DNA of 48,756 nucleotides from an uncultured Gammaproteobacteria bacterium (GCA_903862645.1 CAIOZF010000008.1:1-48756), one strand, 5' to 3'. Shown: positions 36,235 through 45,479, counted from the first letter of the stretch. A program made the numbers and translations. Notes: a model not told the origin generated them from the letters alone.

Positions 36235-36539
36235 CTTTTTCTCCTTACCACACCGCTCTCAATTGTTATTGGGACTACATTTTTATCGGGGCTCTAGCTG
36301 ACCAAAACTGGCCTATACTCATAAGTCTGACCCTGATTTAAAAGCATTTTATAAGATAAACAGAAACTATACCAATAGTACCTAGCCCTGCTTTTTACTC
36401 ACTGTGCAATGCTTTTCATGACTCATCCGCCGCTTGTTCAGCTTGGATTCACGTTCCCAGGTTCAATCTCAAATCATGCTCAACGCATCCTTCAGGACAT
36501 TGTTGCAAGCACGGAAATGATTAGCGGAGAAAAACCAAA
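36235..36539. other. 305-base AT-rich intergenic region
   Basis: It lies between the divergent zinc-ribbon gene and the YPxG-repeat gene. It is AT-rich around 36335-36390 (e.g. CATTTTATAAGATAAACAG) and could hold promoters in both directions, but I see no clear -35/-10 pair, RNA gene or hairpin terminator. Confidence 0.5.
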
Positions 36540-37352
36540 ATGCACAGACTTCTGACACTCTTCGTTCTGCTTCTGATGAGTCCGCGACTCTTCGCGGATG
36601 TCTCCGGAACCGGGTCCGACAATTTCAGCACCGGCTGCGCTACCGTTGAATACATGGCCAAAATGGTGGCCGTGAACATCTTGTTGCCCGGCAACAGCGA
36701 CAGCCGCTCACAACTGGAGTCGATGCAGAACTCCCTGAAGGAGCTCAATCGTCGGGTCTGCCAGTCAGTGATCCTGACAGATAACACGCGCTATGAATCC
36801 CGCTACAGCAATGGCACACGGATCTCCCGAGACCTTTACTATGACGCCTGGTACTTCCCGAATGGACAATTGTTCATGGCAGGTGCCGGCAGGGATGTTT
36901 CCATCTATTACCCCAACGGCCGTGCCATGAGTCACCACTGGACTCATTCGGGCGAACCCGTGTACTGGCCAGGCGGACGAGTAGCCACTTACCGCTTCAG
37001 GATAGAAGATGAGACCTGGTTCTACCCTGATGGCAATATCATTACGTATGAAGCAGGGCTGCAGGGAGGTCGCTGGTTCTACCCGTTCCCTCGCCTGGAT
37101 GGACGGGTGGGGCAAGAAGTAATTTCCAGCAATTGGGGCGATGACAATGACTACTTCAACTATCTTAACTTTGATTCGCGGGGCGTGCCTTACATCACAC
37201 GTGAACGCATCCGCAGAAAACTGACCCTCACCAATTTCGATCTCCTGGATGTGCCGGGAGTGATGCTGATGATTACACGTCTGTATCAGGCTGAAGACGA
37301 TGCGAGACAGTTCGTGCCCGCCGATGCCAACATCACAGGGGCTCCCTACTGA
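36540..37352 (+). CDS. Secreted protein with YPxG-type repeats, unknown function
   Basis: The product has 270 residues with a signal peptide (LLTLFVLLLMSPRLFA). From about residue 100 the sequence shows repeats of ~20 residues: DAWYFPNGQLFMA, VSIYYPNGRAMSH, PVYWPGGRVATY, ETWFYPDGNIITY and a degenerate GRWFYPFPRLDGR. They resemble MORN or antitoxin-type 'YPxG' beta repeats that form a flat sheet. Cysteines at 33 and 79 could pair. GGAG precedes the ATG. I do not recognise the family; exported location is the safest statement. It appears to be a single-gene unit. Confidence 0.75.
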   Translation: MHRLLTLFVLLLMSPRLFADVSGTGSDNFSTGCATVEYMAKMVAVNILLPGNSDSRSQLESMQNSLKELNRRVCQSVILTDNTRYESRYSNGTRISRDLYYDAWYFPNGQLFMAGAGRDVSIYYPNGRAMSHHWTHSGEPVYWPGGRVATYRFRIEDETWFYPDGNIITYEAGLQGGRWFYPFPRLDGRVGQEVISSNWGDDNDYFNYLNFDSRGVPYITRERIRRKLTLTNFDLLDVPGVMLMITRLYQAEDDARQFVPADANITGAPY

Positions 37353-37406
37353 TTCATACCGTGAGCGCCACAACCGGTAAGATTGCGCTAGCCGATTGTG
37401 TGACGG

Positions 37407-38468
37407 TCAGAAACTGTAAGTGCTGGCGCTTTTCTGCAACTGCGCGGCATTCATGTCCTCCAGCAAGCAGCGTTGCATATCCGCATTTTGCAAGACATGA
37501 ATACGATCCTCACGTCGAACATCTGTCTCCTCTCCCAGCCCCTTGAGCACCAGCGTCAAATGCTCTCCTTCCGGCAAAGCCCGCAGTGCCGCACTGTAAT
37601 CACACACCACAGCAAAGAGGCGGTCTTCAAATGTCACCAGATCTCGCTGCCATTGTTCCTCACGGGCCAGCCTGGACTGTTCGCTCTGTTCGCGCAGCGC
37701 CTGAGCTCTGGCTGCTGCCGTCTCACGCAGGGGCTCGACGGCACGCAACAGCTCATCGATCTCTTGCTGCCAGCGCGCGGTCGCCGACGCATCGGGTGCC
37801 GGGGCTCCCGCACTCTCGGTGCTGATGCGATTCCGCAAAGCCTGAAACGCCAGGGCGCGTTCGCTCATCTGTTCGCGCAATTGGCTCATCTCTCGCATCA
37901 ACTCATCATACTGAGCCTGATCGATATGCCCGACCAGACTCAAAGAGCGCGCAGTCTCGGCGGCATTGCGCAGTGATCCTTCCACTTCGGCACTGAAATC
38001 GATGGTGGCGAGGCGCTCCAGTATTTCACGATAGGGTTGCTGGGCGGAATCAGACGGCGCAATCGTCGAGGTGTCGCTCCCACTGAGGTCCAAGCGCTGC
38101 AGCCTGAAGGTTTGCGAGGCGGCCATGCTGGAGAGCTGCCCGGAAAGTTCCTGCAAAGACGAATTCAGAGATTGCAGTCCATAGAACGGTCGTGTGCTGG
38201 ACAACGGCGTAACCAGCTCCAGCACCACGCCTTGATCGACAAGATACATTCCCTGCACCGAGCCGTTCAACGGACTGAAAATGCCTGCGCGATTGTTCAA
38301 CCCCAGAGCCTCGCGCAGCACTCCGGAAAATATGTCAATGCTCTTGCGCAGTTCGTCAATCTGCGCCTGCTCCGGTTGCGCATCGGCCACCCCCAGAGCA
38401 CACAGCAGTCCCACTCCGCCGAACAATCGCAACGCCGCTCGGACTCTTCGACCTGGCACGCTTATCAT
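37407..38468 (-). CDS. Exported coiled-coil protein in the ECF sigma operon
   Basis: The start is the ATG at 38468 with GGAGA upstream, giving 353 residues. A signal peptide (LRLFGGVGLLCALGVADA) is followed by a helical, Gln/Glu-rich protein. Strong coiled-coil runs include AQYDELMREMSQLREQMSER and ALREQSEQSRLAREEQWQRD. The C-terminal ~60 residues look globular (VCDYSAALRALPEGEHLTLVLKG). I recognise no family. It lies 22 bases after the anti-sigma gene, so it is probably the target or an accessory of that sigma system in the periplasm. Confidence 0.7.
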   Translation of the reverse strand: MISVPGRRVRAALRLFGGVGLLCALGVADAQPEQAQIDELRKSIDIFSGVLREALGLNNRAGIFSPLNGSVQGMYLVDQGVVLELVTPLSSTRPFYGLQSLNSSLQELSGQLSSMAASQTFRLQRLDLSGSDTSTIAPSDSAQQPYREILERLATIDFSAEVEGSLRNAAETARSLSLVGHIDQAQYDELMREMSQLREQMSERALAFQALRNRISTESAGAPAPDASATARWQQEIDELLRAVEPLRETAAARAQALREQSEQSRLAREEQWQRDLVTFEDRLFAVVCDYSAALRALPEGEHLTLVLKGLGEETDVRREDRIHVLQNADMQRCLLEDMNAAQLQKSASTYSF

Positions 38469-38490
38469 AGGATGTCTCCGGAAAATTGCT

Positions 38491-39165
38491 TCAACGCGAT
38501 CCCGCCTGATACTGCACATAAGTCGCCAGCTCCTGCACCGAACGAATAGTCTGGAAATCACTGTCGGCGAGCTGTTGATAACTGCTCTGTAACAACTGCA
38601 GATCCTGCTGCCGCTGCTCTTCGACATAGGCAATCACCTGCTCCAGACTGCGCGAGGTGGTCTCCCCGAACTGGGTCAAGACGCTCTCCAGCAGACGCCC
38701 ATTGGCGGCGTCCTGGCGCTCTTCCATTCGCACAGTCAGCGCCTGCAACTGTTCTTCCTGCTGCTCCAAGCGGGTCAGATATTCCGCAAGCTCTGCCTCG
38801 TCTATTCCGGCAGAACCGCCGAAGGCCACCACGATTCCATTTGGTGTCGAGCTGACTTGGACGTTGAACAGCACTGCCAGTGCCAGCAGGAATGACACCG
38901 ACAGCGGCGCCCACTGCCAGCCGAACAAACCAGACCATTGTCGTGGCTTTCCGGCCTGCTGCAAAGATTCCGGAATGCGATTCCACTGTGGCACTGGCTC
39001 GTCCTGCCAATGGCGCAAGCGTGCCTGCGTTCGCTGTGCCGCCGACAATTCCTGCCGGCAATGCGCACAGTCGCGAAGATGGCGTTCCAGAATTAAGCGC
39101 TGCCCGGCAGACATATCTGCTTCCAGATACTCGACCACTAGCAATTCGGTTTTTTTACATGTCAT
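38491..39165 (-). CDS. Anti-sigma factor with zinc-binding (ZAS) domain
   Basis: The product has 224 residues. The N-terminal ZAS motif is HLRDCAHC (HxxxCxxC) near residues 29-36, for binding the cognate sigma. A single membrane segment (APLSVSFLLALAVLFNV) follows. The periplasmic part is helical with a long coiled coil (LTRLEQQEEQLQALTVRMEE). This is a group of membrane anti-sigma factors that hold an ECF sigma until an envelope signal arrives. Its start overlaps the sigma gene end by 11 bases, securing the pairing. Confidence 0.88.
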   Translation of the reverse strand: MTCKKTELLVVEYLEADMSAGQRLILERHLRDCAHCRQELSAAQRTQARLRHWQDEPVPQWNRIPESLQQAGKPRQWSGLFGWQWAPLSVSFLLALAVLFNVQVSSTPNGIVVAFGGSAGIDEAELAEYLTRLEQQEEQLQALTVRMEERQDAANGRLLESVLTQFGETTSRSLEQVIAYVEEQRQQDLQLLQSSYQQLADSDFQTIRSVQELATYVQYQAGSR

Positions 39166-39748
39166 GTTCCTGCTCCATAAGGCCCTTGAGTTTCTTCAAG
39201 GCACTGTAAAAACGGGTCTTGGCGGTGTTCGCGGGGATGTCCTGCAGCTCCGCGATTTCTTCGAATGTGTGAGACTGGAACAACTTGAGCTCCACGATCA
39301 GGCGCTGGTCCCACGACAGCACGGCCAGATAACGACTGATCTCTTTATTGCCGCGCTCCTCCACCAACTCGAATGCGGGGTCCTGCTGCGGACGAGTGTC
39401 ACTGAGTTGCTCAAAAGGGTCGACTTCATCATCGTCGGCATCCTGTTGCCAATAGAGATCCTTCTCGTTGAACAGGCGACGACGCCGGTTCATATCAACG
39501 GCTTTGTTGTGAGCGATCCGGAACACCCAGGTTGTGAACAGAGACTCGCCGCGAAAACGGTGCAGATTACGGAACACACCGATAAAGACTTCCTGCATGA
39601 GATCGAGCGCGTCGGTCTGATTGCCCATAAGCCTGAGGCTGAAATTGTAGACCTGCAGCTCATAGCGCTTGACGAGCCTCTCCCACGCCCGCGCAGAACC
39701 CTTCAGCGCATCGTCTATCAGCAACTCATCCTGATCTCTGAGACTCAT
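39155..39748 (-). CDS. ECF (RpoE-type) RNA polymerase sigma factor
   Basis: The start chosen is the ATG at 39748 (MSLRDQDEL), giving 197 residues. Region 2 is clear (DALDLMQEVFIGVFRNLHRFRGESLFTTWVFRIAHNKAVDMNRRRR), and region 4 reads LSWDQRLIVELKLFQSHTFEEIAELQDIPANTAKTRFYSALKKLKGL. It overlaps the anti-sigma gene. Upstream, GGAATA about 13 bases before TCTAAA is a possible but short-spaced ECF promoter, which would suggest autoregulation. The likely input is envelope stress of an unknown kind. Confidence 0.92.
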   Translation of the reverse strand: MSLRDQDELLIDDALKGSARAWERLVKRYELQVYNFSLRLMGNQTDALDLMQEVFIGVFRNLHRFRGESLFTTWVFRIAHNKAVDMNRRRRLFNEKDLYWQQDADDDEVDPFEQLSDTRPQQDPAFELVEERGNKEISRYLAVLSWDQRLIVELKLFQSHTFEEIAELQDIPANTAKTRFYSALKKLKGLMEQEHDM

Positions 39749-40004
39749 TGGGTCAGACCCACGCAACTCATTGATTTAGATTGCAATCTGTTTTATTCCG
39801 GCCCATCGGATGGATCGCTCCGCAGTGAAATGAGGCACAAGAATAAGTTGTTCAGGAGGTTGGTCGCAAGGAAGCGGGTGAAAGTTTGCTGTGAAGGGAA
39901 ATAGTTGTCATTGCTAGGCGGGGGGTTCCGCAACATCTCTCGTGAAGATGCTGCCCCGGATGGTCTTGTGAACCGGTCGAGGCGCGGAACTGCGATTAAA
40001 CTAC

Positions 40005-41681
40005 TTAGGCTACTCGGCGTTCCTGGCTCTCGCTGATCAGCTGGCTAGCAGCGCGGAGCAGAGCGTTGAGGGACGAGGACACAATGTCCCGGCTCGTCGC
40101 GACGCCTGTATAACGGGTGGACTTGTTCTTCAGCTGAATATAGGTCACAGCTTCCGCGTCCGCGCCCTGCCCCAATGCGTGTTCACCGTACTCCATGATC
40201 TCGAAATCGATGCCAGTTGCCTTCTTCAGCGCCTCGACAAACGCATCCAATACCCCGTCACCCTCGCCAGTCACAGTCAGATACTCATCGAAGCAGCGGA
40301 TGCCCGCCGAGAAAGTCTCCCGCCCTTTTTCATTGGCGCGCTGCATACTGAAGCTGTCCAGCCGCACCGGGTTCGATTCAGAGAGATAGTGCTCCCTGAA
40401 CAAGTCCCAGATGGTATCCGGAGAAATTTCCTGCCCGGTGTCCTCGGCACGCTTCTGCACGACTCGCGAAAACTCGATCTGCAACCACCGCGGCAGATCG
40501 AAACCGAACTTGCTGGCCAGCACATAAGCCACACCGCCCTTGCCAGACTGACTGTTGACGCGAATCACGTCCTGATAGGTACGGCCCAGATCGCGCGGAT
40601 CAATCGGCAGATATGCAATGTCCCAGGTCTCGCCCTCGGTATACATGTCCAAACACTTCTTGATCGCATCTTGATGACTGCCGGAGAAAGCAGTGAACAC
40701 CAGATCGCCGGAATACGGCTGACGTGGATGCACATCGATCTGCGTGCAGCTCTTCACTACTGTCACGATCTTGTCCATGTCGCTGAAATCCAACATCGGT
40801 TCGATGCCCTGGCTATATATATTCATCGCCATGACCACGATGTCCATGTTGCCGGTGCGCTCGCCATTGCCGAGCAAGGTACCCTCGACACGATCAGCAC
40901 CCGCCAACACACCCAGCTCGGCGGCCGCCACGCCACAACCACGGTCATTGTGCGTATGCAGACTGATGACCACGGAGTCACGCTTGTTGACATGACGGCA
41001 GAACCACTCGATCTGATCCGCGTACACGTTCGGTGTCGCCATTTCCACGGTAGAGGGCAGATTCAGGATCGCCGGTTTCTGCGGCGTGGGTTGCCATACG
41101 TCGATCACCGCGTTGCACACCTCCACAGCAAACTCCATTTCCGTACCGGTAAAACTCTCCGGCGAATACTCAAAGGTCCACTCCGTATCCGGCGCTTTGG
41201 CCGCCGCCTCCATCACCGTTCTCGCACCGTTGACAGCGATGCCAATGATACCGGCCTTGTCCAGCTTGAACACCTTGTCCCGCTGCACGATCGAGGTGGA
41301 GTTGTAAACATGCAGAATCGCCTTTTTCACGCCCTTCAGGGCATCGAAAGTACGCTTGATCAACTCCGGACGGGCCTGGGTCAGCACCTGAATGGTCACG
41401 TCGTCGGGGATGCGCTTCTCCTCCACCAGATAGCGCACGAAGTCGAAATCTGGCTGCGACGCGGCGGGGAATCCCACCTCGATCTCCTTGAAACCCACTT
41501 CCACCAGCAGGTCGAACATCGCCTTCTTCTGGGCAACGGACATCGGCTCGATCAGAGCCTGATTACCATCGCGCAGATCCACGCTGCACCAACGCGGGGC
41601 CTTGGTAATGACTTTATCCGGCCAGGTGCGATCAGAAATCGCGATGGGTGGGAAGGGCTTGTACTTTCTATGATCGAACAT
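40005..41681 (-). CDS. leuA: 2-isopropylmalate synthase (long LeuA type)
   Basis: The start is the ATG at 41681 (MFDHRKYKPFPPIAISDRTWP) with GGGAGA upstream, giving 558 residues. It shows WCSVDLRDGNQALIEPM, the metal-binding SLHTHNDRGCGVAAAE (HxH), and a C-terminal LeuA regulatory domain (VTGEGDGVLDAFVEALKKATG). This is the longer yeast/actinobacterial-like LeuA form rather than the E. coli form. It makes the first committed step of leucine synthesis. It is divergent from an Lrp-family gene across an AT-rich palindrome. No leuB, leuC or leuD is adjacent. Confidence 0.96.
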   Translation of the reverse strand: MFDHRKYKPFPPIAISDRTWPDKVITKAPRWCSVDLRDGNQALIEPMSVAQKKAMFDLLVEVGFKEIEVGFPAASQPDFDFVRYLVEEKRIPDDVTIQVLTQARPELIKRTFDALKGVKKAILHVYNSTSIVQRDKVFKLDKAGIIGIAVNGARTVMEAAAKAPDTEWTFEYSPESFTGTEMEFAVEVCNAVIDVWQPTPQKPAILNLPSTVEMATPNVYADQIEWFCRHVNKRDSVVISLHTHNDRGCGVAAAELGVLAGADRVEGTLLGNGERTGNMDIVVMAMNIYSQGIEPMLDFSDMDKIVTVVKSCTQIDVHPRQPYSGDLVFTAFSGSHQDAIKKCLDMYTEGETWDIAYLPIDPRDLGRTYQDVIRVNSQSGKGGVAYVLASKFGFDLPRWLQIEFSRVVQKRAEDTGQEISPDTIWDLFREHYLSESNPVRLDSFSMQRANEKGRETFSAGIRCFDEYLTVTGEGDGVLDAFVEALKKATGIDFEIMEYGEHALGQGADAEAVTYIQLKNKSTRYTGVATSRDIVSSSLNALLRAASQLISESQERRVA

Positions 41682-41803
41682 GATGTCTCCCGGACCTCTT
41701 ATCAGCATCTTCAGCAGCACGCTGAATGGATTTCAATGCTGGCTAGAGTAGACAACTAATAGGAGTTTTTCTAATCATATTTTCCAACAAAACGGCATTA
41801 AAT

Positions 41804-41849
41804 TAGATAATATAACTAATATTAAATTATATATTGGTTATTATATCTA
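41804..41849. promoter_or_regulatory. AT-rich 46-bp palindrome between leuA and the Lrp-family gene
   Basis: Arms of 19 bases (41804-41822 and 41831-41849) start TAGAT and end ATCTA and pair at about 16 of 19 positions around an 8-base centre. The surrounding genes are GC-rich, so the AT-rich palindrome stands out. It ends 19 bases before the Lrp-family start and is 123 bases from the leuA start. It is a likely Lrp-family operator acting on both genes. Confidence 0.6.
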
Positions 41850-41868
41850 AATCAAAAAGGAGAGGTAG

Positions 41869-42348
41869 ATGGATAGACTCGACAAACGCATTCTAAAGGA
41901 ACTGCAAAGCAACGGCCGTCTGACCAATGCAGAACTGGCTGAGCGCGTCGGCCTCTCCGCCACGCCCTGCGCCAGACGGGTCAAGCAACTGGAGGACGAA
42001 GGCGTCATCGATCGCCATGTCATCCTGCTTAACCCCGCGAAGCTGGGCCTGAAGCTGAACGCTCTGGTCCTGATCAGCATGGACAGACACACGCCGGACC
42101 GCTTCGAACATTTCGAAGCGCAGATCAGAAAGCACCCGGAAGTCACAGAGTTGTTGCTGATAACAGGACAGTCGGCGGACTATCTATTGAAGGTGGTGGT
42201 GCCGGACATGGACGCCTACCAGGAGTTTCTGCTCAACACCATCACTCGCATCGAGGGTGTCGCAGACGTGCATTCGAGCTTCATTCTGCGGAGGGTCATC
42301 GACTCCACCGAGCTGCCTCTGAATCACATTCCCGATACAGCCCGTTGA
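41869..42348 (+). CDS. Lrp/AsnC-family transcriptional regulator
   Basis: The product has 159 residues. The N-terminal HTH is MDRLDKRILKELQSNGRLTN then AELAERVGLSATPCARRVKQLEDEGVI, and the C-terminal RAM/AsnC ligand domain has TELLLITGQSADYLLKVVVPDMDAYQEFLLNTI. AAGGAGAGG precedes the ATG. The divergent leuA and shared palindrome suggest it senses an amino acid, perhaps leucine, and controls leuA and itself. Its end faces the LytTR regulator gene. Confidence 0.93.
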   Translation: MDRLDKRILKELQSNGRLTNAELAERVGLSATPCARRVKQLEDEGVIDRHVILLNPAKLGLKLNALVLISMDRHTPDRFEHFEAQIRKHPEVTELLLITGQSADYLLKVVVPDMDAYQEFLLNTITRIEGVADVHSSFILRRVIDSTELPLNHIPDTAR

Positions 42349-42372
42349 AACCTCGCCCTCAAAACCGGGCCC

Positions 42373-43194
42373 TTAAAAAAAGTGCTTGACCTTGTCCTTG
42401 TACGACCGGCTCATCTTCAGTGAAGAACCACCAGCCAACGTTAGATGGAACTCGCCATTGATATGTGAAGACACCTTCTCCACCCGCTGCAGGTTCACGA
42501 TTGTGGAACGATGCACACGCTGGAAAATGTTCGGGTCGAGCTGAGCCTCCAACTCCTTCATCGTGGTGCGCATGATGTGGGTGTGCCCCTGTACATGCAC
42601 ACACATGTAGTCGCCCGCCGCATCCACCCAGTCGATGTCCTTCACCGGCACGAAGGCGGTCGAGGAACCGTCCTTAATTGCCAGCCTATCTGACCACGGA
42701 GACTTCTCGTCGCCACTGCGCAACAGTTGATTGATGGCCATTTCCGACTTTCCGGTCAGACCGATCACGATATCCAGCAGCCGCTGCTTCTCCACCGCCG
42801 ACTGCTTGCTCGATACCTGCAGAGTCGCCTTCTCGACGGCCTGACGCAGGCGATCATCCTCAATCGGCTTGAGCAGATAATCCACGGCGTTGGTAGTGAA
42901 AGCGTCCACGGCAAAGGCATTGTAGGCAGTGACGAATACAATCATCGGCATATTGTCCTGCTGCAACTGCTCCACCACTTCGAAGCCCGTCATGCCCGGC
43001 ATCTGAATATCCAGAAACATCAGATCAGGCATGCACTCAGCGACAGCGGCCAAAGCCTCCTTGCCACTACGGCAGGACCCTACCACTTCGATATGAGGAA
43101 AATGCTCAAGACGCATTATCAGTCCCTTGCGGGCCAGCGACTCATCATCAACTACGATGGCGCGGATTTTTTGTCCGTCTTCATTCTGTTTCAT
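42373..43194 (-). CDS. LytTR-family response regulator (AlgR/YehT-like)
   Basis: The product has 273 residues. The receiver has the acidic pair in VVDDES and phospho-accepting Asp62 (FLDIQMPGMTGFEV), and YLLKPIEDDRL. The C-terminal LytTR DNA-binding domain is seen from DIDWVDAAGDYMCVHVQGHTHIMRTTMKELEAQLDPNIFQRVHRSTIVN. It overlaps the kinase gene by 14 bases. The targets are unknown. Confidence 0.95.
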   Translation of the reverse strand: MKQNEDGQKIRAIVVDDESLARKGLIMRLEHFPHIEVVGSCRSGKEALAAVAECMPDLMFLDIQMPGMTGFEVVEQLQQDNMPMIVFVTAYNAFAVDAFTTNAVDYLLKPIEDDRLRQAVEKATLQVSSKQSAVEKQRLLDIVIGLTGKSEMAINQLLRSGDEKSPWSDRLAIKDGSSTAFVPVKDIDWVDAAGDYMCVHVQGHTHIMRTTMKELEAQLDPNIFQRVHRSTIVNLQRVEKVSSHINGEFHLTLAGGSSLKMSRSYKDKVKHFF

Positions 43195-44272
43195 AGGGGA
43201 TAATAACCGTTACTTTGCAGCCTATCGGCTCTCGTGTGGAAAAAATCAGATCTTGTTCCGTACCATATATCTCACTCAGGCGATTACGGATGTTCTTCAA
43301 TCCGACACCTCCTGAGGTCGTGCTGTTACGTTCAACAACAGCCTTGTAATCAGGAATCCCCGGTCCATCATCGGCTACTTCTAGAATCAGCCTGTCTTTG
43401 ACCACTCGCGCGCTGATTTCTATCAACCCGCCATCAGCACTTCTGGCAATTGCATGCTTGACCGAATTTTCGATCAAGGGCTGCAGCAACATGCTCGGCA
43501 CCAGCGCCCGCTCGGCTTCGGGAGATATATTTAAATCGATTTTCATCCGCTCTTCAAATCGGACTTTCTCGATATCCAGATAGAGCTTCAACGACCCGAT
43601 CTCATGCGCCAGATCCACCTGATCAAGCGGATCGTGATCGAGAGAATAGCGCAGAAACTTGCTCAGCTTCGTCAGCATGGTGTTGGCTGTTTCCGTATCG
43701 CGCTGCAACACCAGAGTCGAGATCGCATTCAGCGTATTGAAGAGGAAATGCGGATTTAGCTGATAGCGCAACATCCGCAGCTGTGCCTCGTGGGCCAGCG
43801 CCTCAGAGCGCAGGTACTTTTCCTTTTCGAGCTGAAAGAACTGATAGTATTTGATACAGAAATACAGGACGCTCCACACCAGCAACAGCGAGAACGAGAA
43901 GGGCAAAACGCCGATGAACGAGACCCATCCATAGTCTGTCAGGTCCACCGAACTACCTACTTCCGTGCCGGTGATCAGATTCTTGAACGGTTGCCACATC
44001 AAAGAGATGACAAGACAGCCAACCAGAACAGCACCCACACGAATCTGGGTCGACATATCCCAGACGTAACGATACAGATAACGCAACAGCGTGGTCAGCG
44101 CCATGCCGACCAGAGCATCCAGCGAGAATATACCAACACGTGCCAACATGTACTCGGCCGGCACGAAGGTAATGTCCCGCAGTATCAGCAGGACCACCCA
44201 TCCAGTCCAGCCAACCAGCTGTAGTATCCAGAACTCTAGACTGCTGCTGGACCGCAGTTTATTGGCACTCAT
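43181..44272 (-). CDS. LytS/AlgZ-type sensor histidine kinase
   Basis: The product has 363 residues with about four N-terminal membrane segments (residues 14-32, 42-65, 78-95, 117-140) and little periplasmic loop. The His-kinase core of the LytS type follows: LRYQLNPHFLFNTLNAIST with His175, then the ATPase part PLIENSVKHAI and ADDGPGIP and GVGLKNIRNRL. It is paired with the LytTR regulator by a 14-base overlap. The signal is unknown; the layout is that of AlgZ and YehU. The pair ends before mdh on the same strand, with 45 bases between. Confidence 0.94.
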   Translation of the reverse strand: MSANKLRSSSSLEFWILQLVGWTGWVVLLILRDITFVPAEYMLARVGIFSLDALVGMALTTLLRYLYRYVWDMSTQIRVGAVLVGCLVISLMWQPFKNLITGTEVGSSVDLTDYGWVSFIGVLPFSFSLLLVWSVLYFCIKYYQFFQLEKEKYLRSEALAHEAQLRMLRYQLNPHFLFNTLNAISTLVLQRDTETANTMLTKLSKFLRYSLDHDPLDQVDLAHEIGSLKLYLDIEKVRFEERMKIDLNISPEAERALVPSMLLQPLIENSVKHAIARSADGGLIEISARVVKDRLILEVADDGPGIPDYKAVVERNSTTSGGVGLKNIRNRLSEIYGTEQDLIFSTREPIGCKVTVIIPYETE

Positions 44273-44317
44273 TCAGGCTGAATCCTTAGAGTGAGACGTC
44301 CTTGGAGCGAGACTTCC

Positions 44318-45295
44318 TCAGGGCAGCAAAGCAGCCACAGCGTCACGCTCTTCACTGAGCTCCTGCTCCGTCTTGGACATCAGAGCACGGCTGAAATCAT
44401 TAATCACCAGCCCCTGCACAATGCTGTAATGACCGTTCGCACAGATCACCGGGAAGGAGTAGATCAGGCCGGGGGCAATGCCGTAGCTGCCATCGCTATG
44501 GATGCCCATGCTGACGATGCCGCCATTGGTGCCCAGCGCCCAGTCGCGCACGTGTTCGATTGCAGCGTTGGCAGCAGAGGCTGCACTGGAAAGTCCACGC
44601 GCCTTGATGATTGCTGCACCGCGCTGCTGCACAGTCGGAATGAAGTCGGACACCAGCCAGTTTTGATCGACCAGATCAGTCGCTTTCTTGCCATCCACGG
44701 TGGCGTGGTGCACGTCCGGGTACTGAGTAGCGGAATGGTTGCCCCAGATGATCATGCTGGCAACATCGGTGCTGTGCTTGCCAGTCTTGGCAGCCAGTTG
44801 CGCCACGGCACGGTTATGGTCCAGACGCGTCATCGCAGTGAACTGGCCAGGCTTCAGGTCCGGCGCGTTGCGGTAAGCAATCAGCGCGTTGGTGTTAGCC
44901 GGGTTGCCGACCACCAGCACTTTCACATTGCGGCTGGCGTGATCGTTGATCGCCTTGCCCTGTCCGGAGAAAATCGCCGCGTTGGCTTCCAGCAGATCCT
45001 TGCGCTCCATACCGGGGCCGCGTGGACGTGCGCCCACCAGCAGGCAGTAATCGGCGTCTTTGAACGCCACTTCCGGTTTGTCGGTCGGCACGATGCCGCG
45101 CACCAGCGGGAACGCGCAGTCTTCCAGCTCCATCACTACGCCCTGCAGCGCGCCCAGCGCGGGAGTGATCTCAAGCAGTTGCAGAATCACAGGCTGGTCC
45201 TTACCCAGCATGTCGCCGGAGGCAATTCTGAACAACAGTGAATAACTGATCTGGCCTGCTGCGCCGGTGACAGCAACTCGTACGGGTGATTTCAT
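44318..45295 (-). CDS. mdh: Malate dehydrogenase
   Basis: The start is the ATG at 45295 ([31 protein letters not shown]), giving 325 residues. Longer reading upstream is not conserved. It shows [27 protein letters not shown] (catalytic Asp-Arg region) and [14 protein letters not shown] (catalytic His). This is the cytosolic-type MDH with the Ala/Gly-rich NAD loop, common in bacteria outside the enterics. It oxidises malate in the TCA cycle. Confidence 0.97.
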   Translation of the reverse strand: MKSPVRVAVTGAAGQISYSLLFRIASGDMLGKDQPVILQLLEITPALGALQGVVMELEDCAFPLVRGIVPTDKPEVAFKDADYCLLVGARPRGPGMERKDLLEANAAIFSGQGKAINDHASRNVKVLVVGNPANTNALIAYRNAPDLKPGQFTAMTRLDHNRAVAQLAAKTGKHSTDVASMIIWGNHSATQYPDVHHATVDGKKATDLVDQNWLVSDFIPTVQQRGAAIIKARGLSSAASAANAAIEHVRDWALGTNGGIVSMGIHSDGSYGIAPGLIYSFPVICANGHYSIVQGLVINDFSRALMSKTEQELSEERDAVAALLP

Positions 45296-45403
45296 GACGA
45301 TTCTTGAATCCTTGAGTGACGTGATTAATGGAATACGTGGAGCGTTGACAGCCCACAGTGGCGCGTGAGTATAACAAAGAAAAATCGGCTGCGCGCCTTC
45401 ACC

Positions 45404-45474
45404 TGCGGGAGCGGGCCGGCCCGCGATAATCCATAACACAACCACTGCAGTCGCGGGCAAGGCCCACTCCCACA
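45404..45474. repeat. Pair of inverted REP-like palindromes (BIME-like)
   Basis: A REP-like unit at 45404-45426 (starts TGCGGGAGCGGGCC, ends CCCGCGA) faces an inverted unit at 45451-45474 (starts TCGCGGGCAAGG, ends CTCCCACA). They are separated by 24 bases. Each unit can form its own stem. The pair lies between mdh and queA, ending five bases before the queA stop. A third, diverged copy lies inside queA (45706-45746). Confidence 0.7.
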
Positions 45475-45479
45475 CACTA

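Noticed and set aside
36325-36344. AGTCTGACCCTGATTT motif, with a similar GGGTCAGACCC at 39750-39760
   Set aside because: It recalls sequences seen beside REP-associated Y1 transposases, but no transposase gene is present and two short matches can be chance.
40179-41759. Plus-strand open frame of 526 codons opposite leuA
   Set aside because: It is the antisense shadow of a well-supported leuA gene, is His/Arg/Leu-rich in the way of reversed GC-rich frames and has no recognisable domain.
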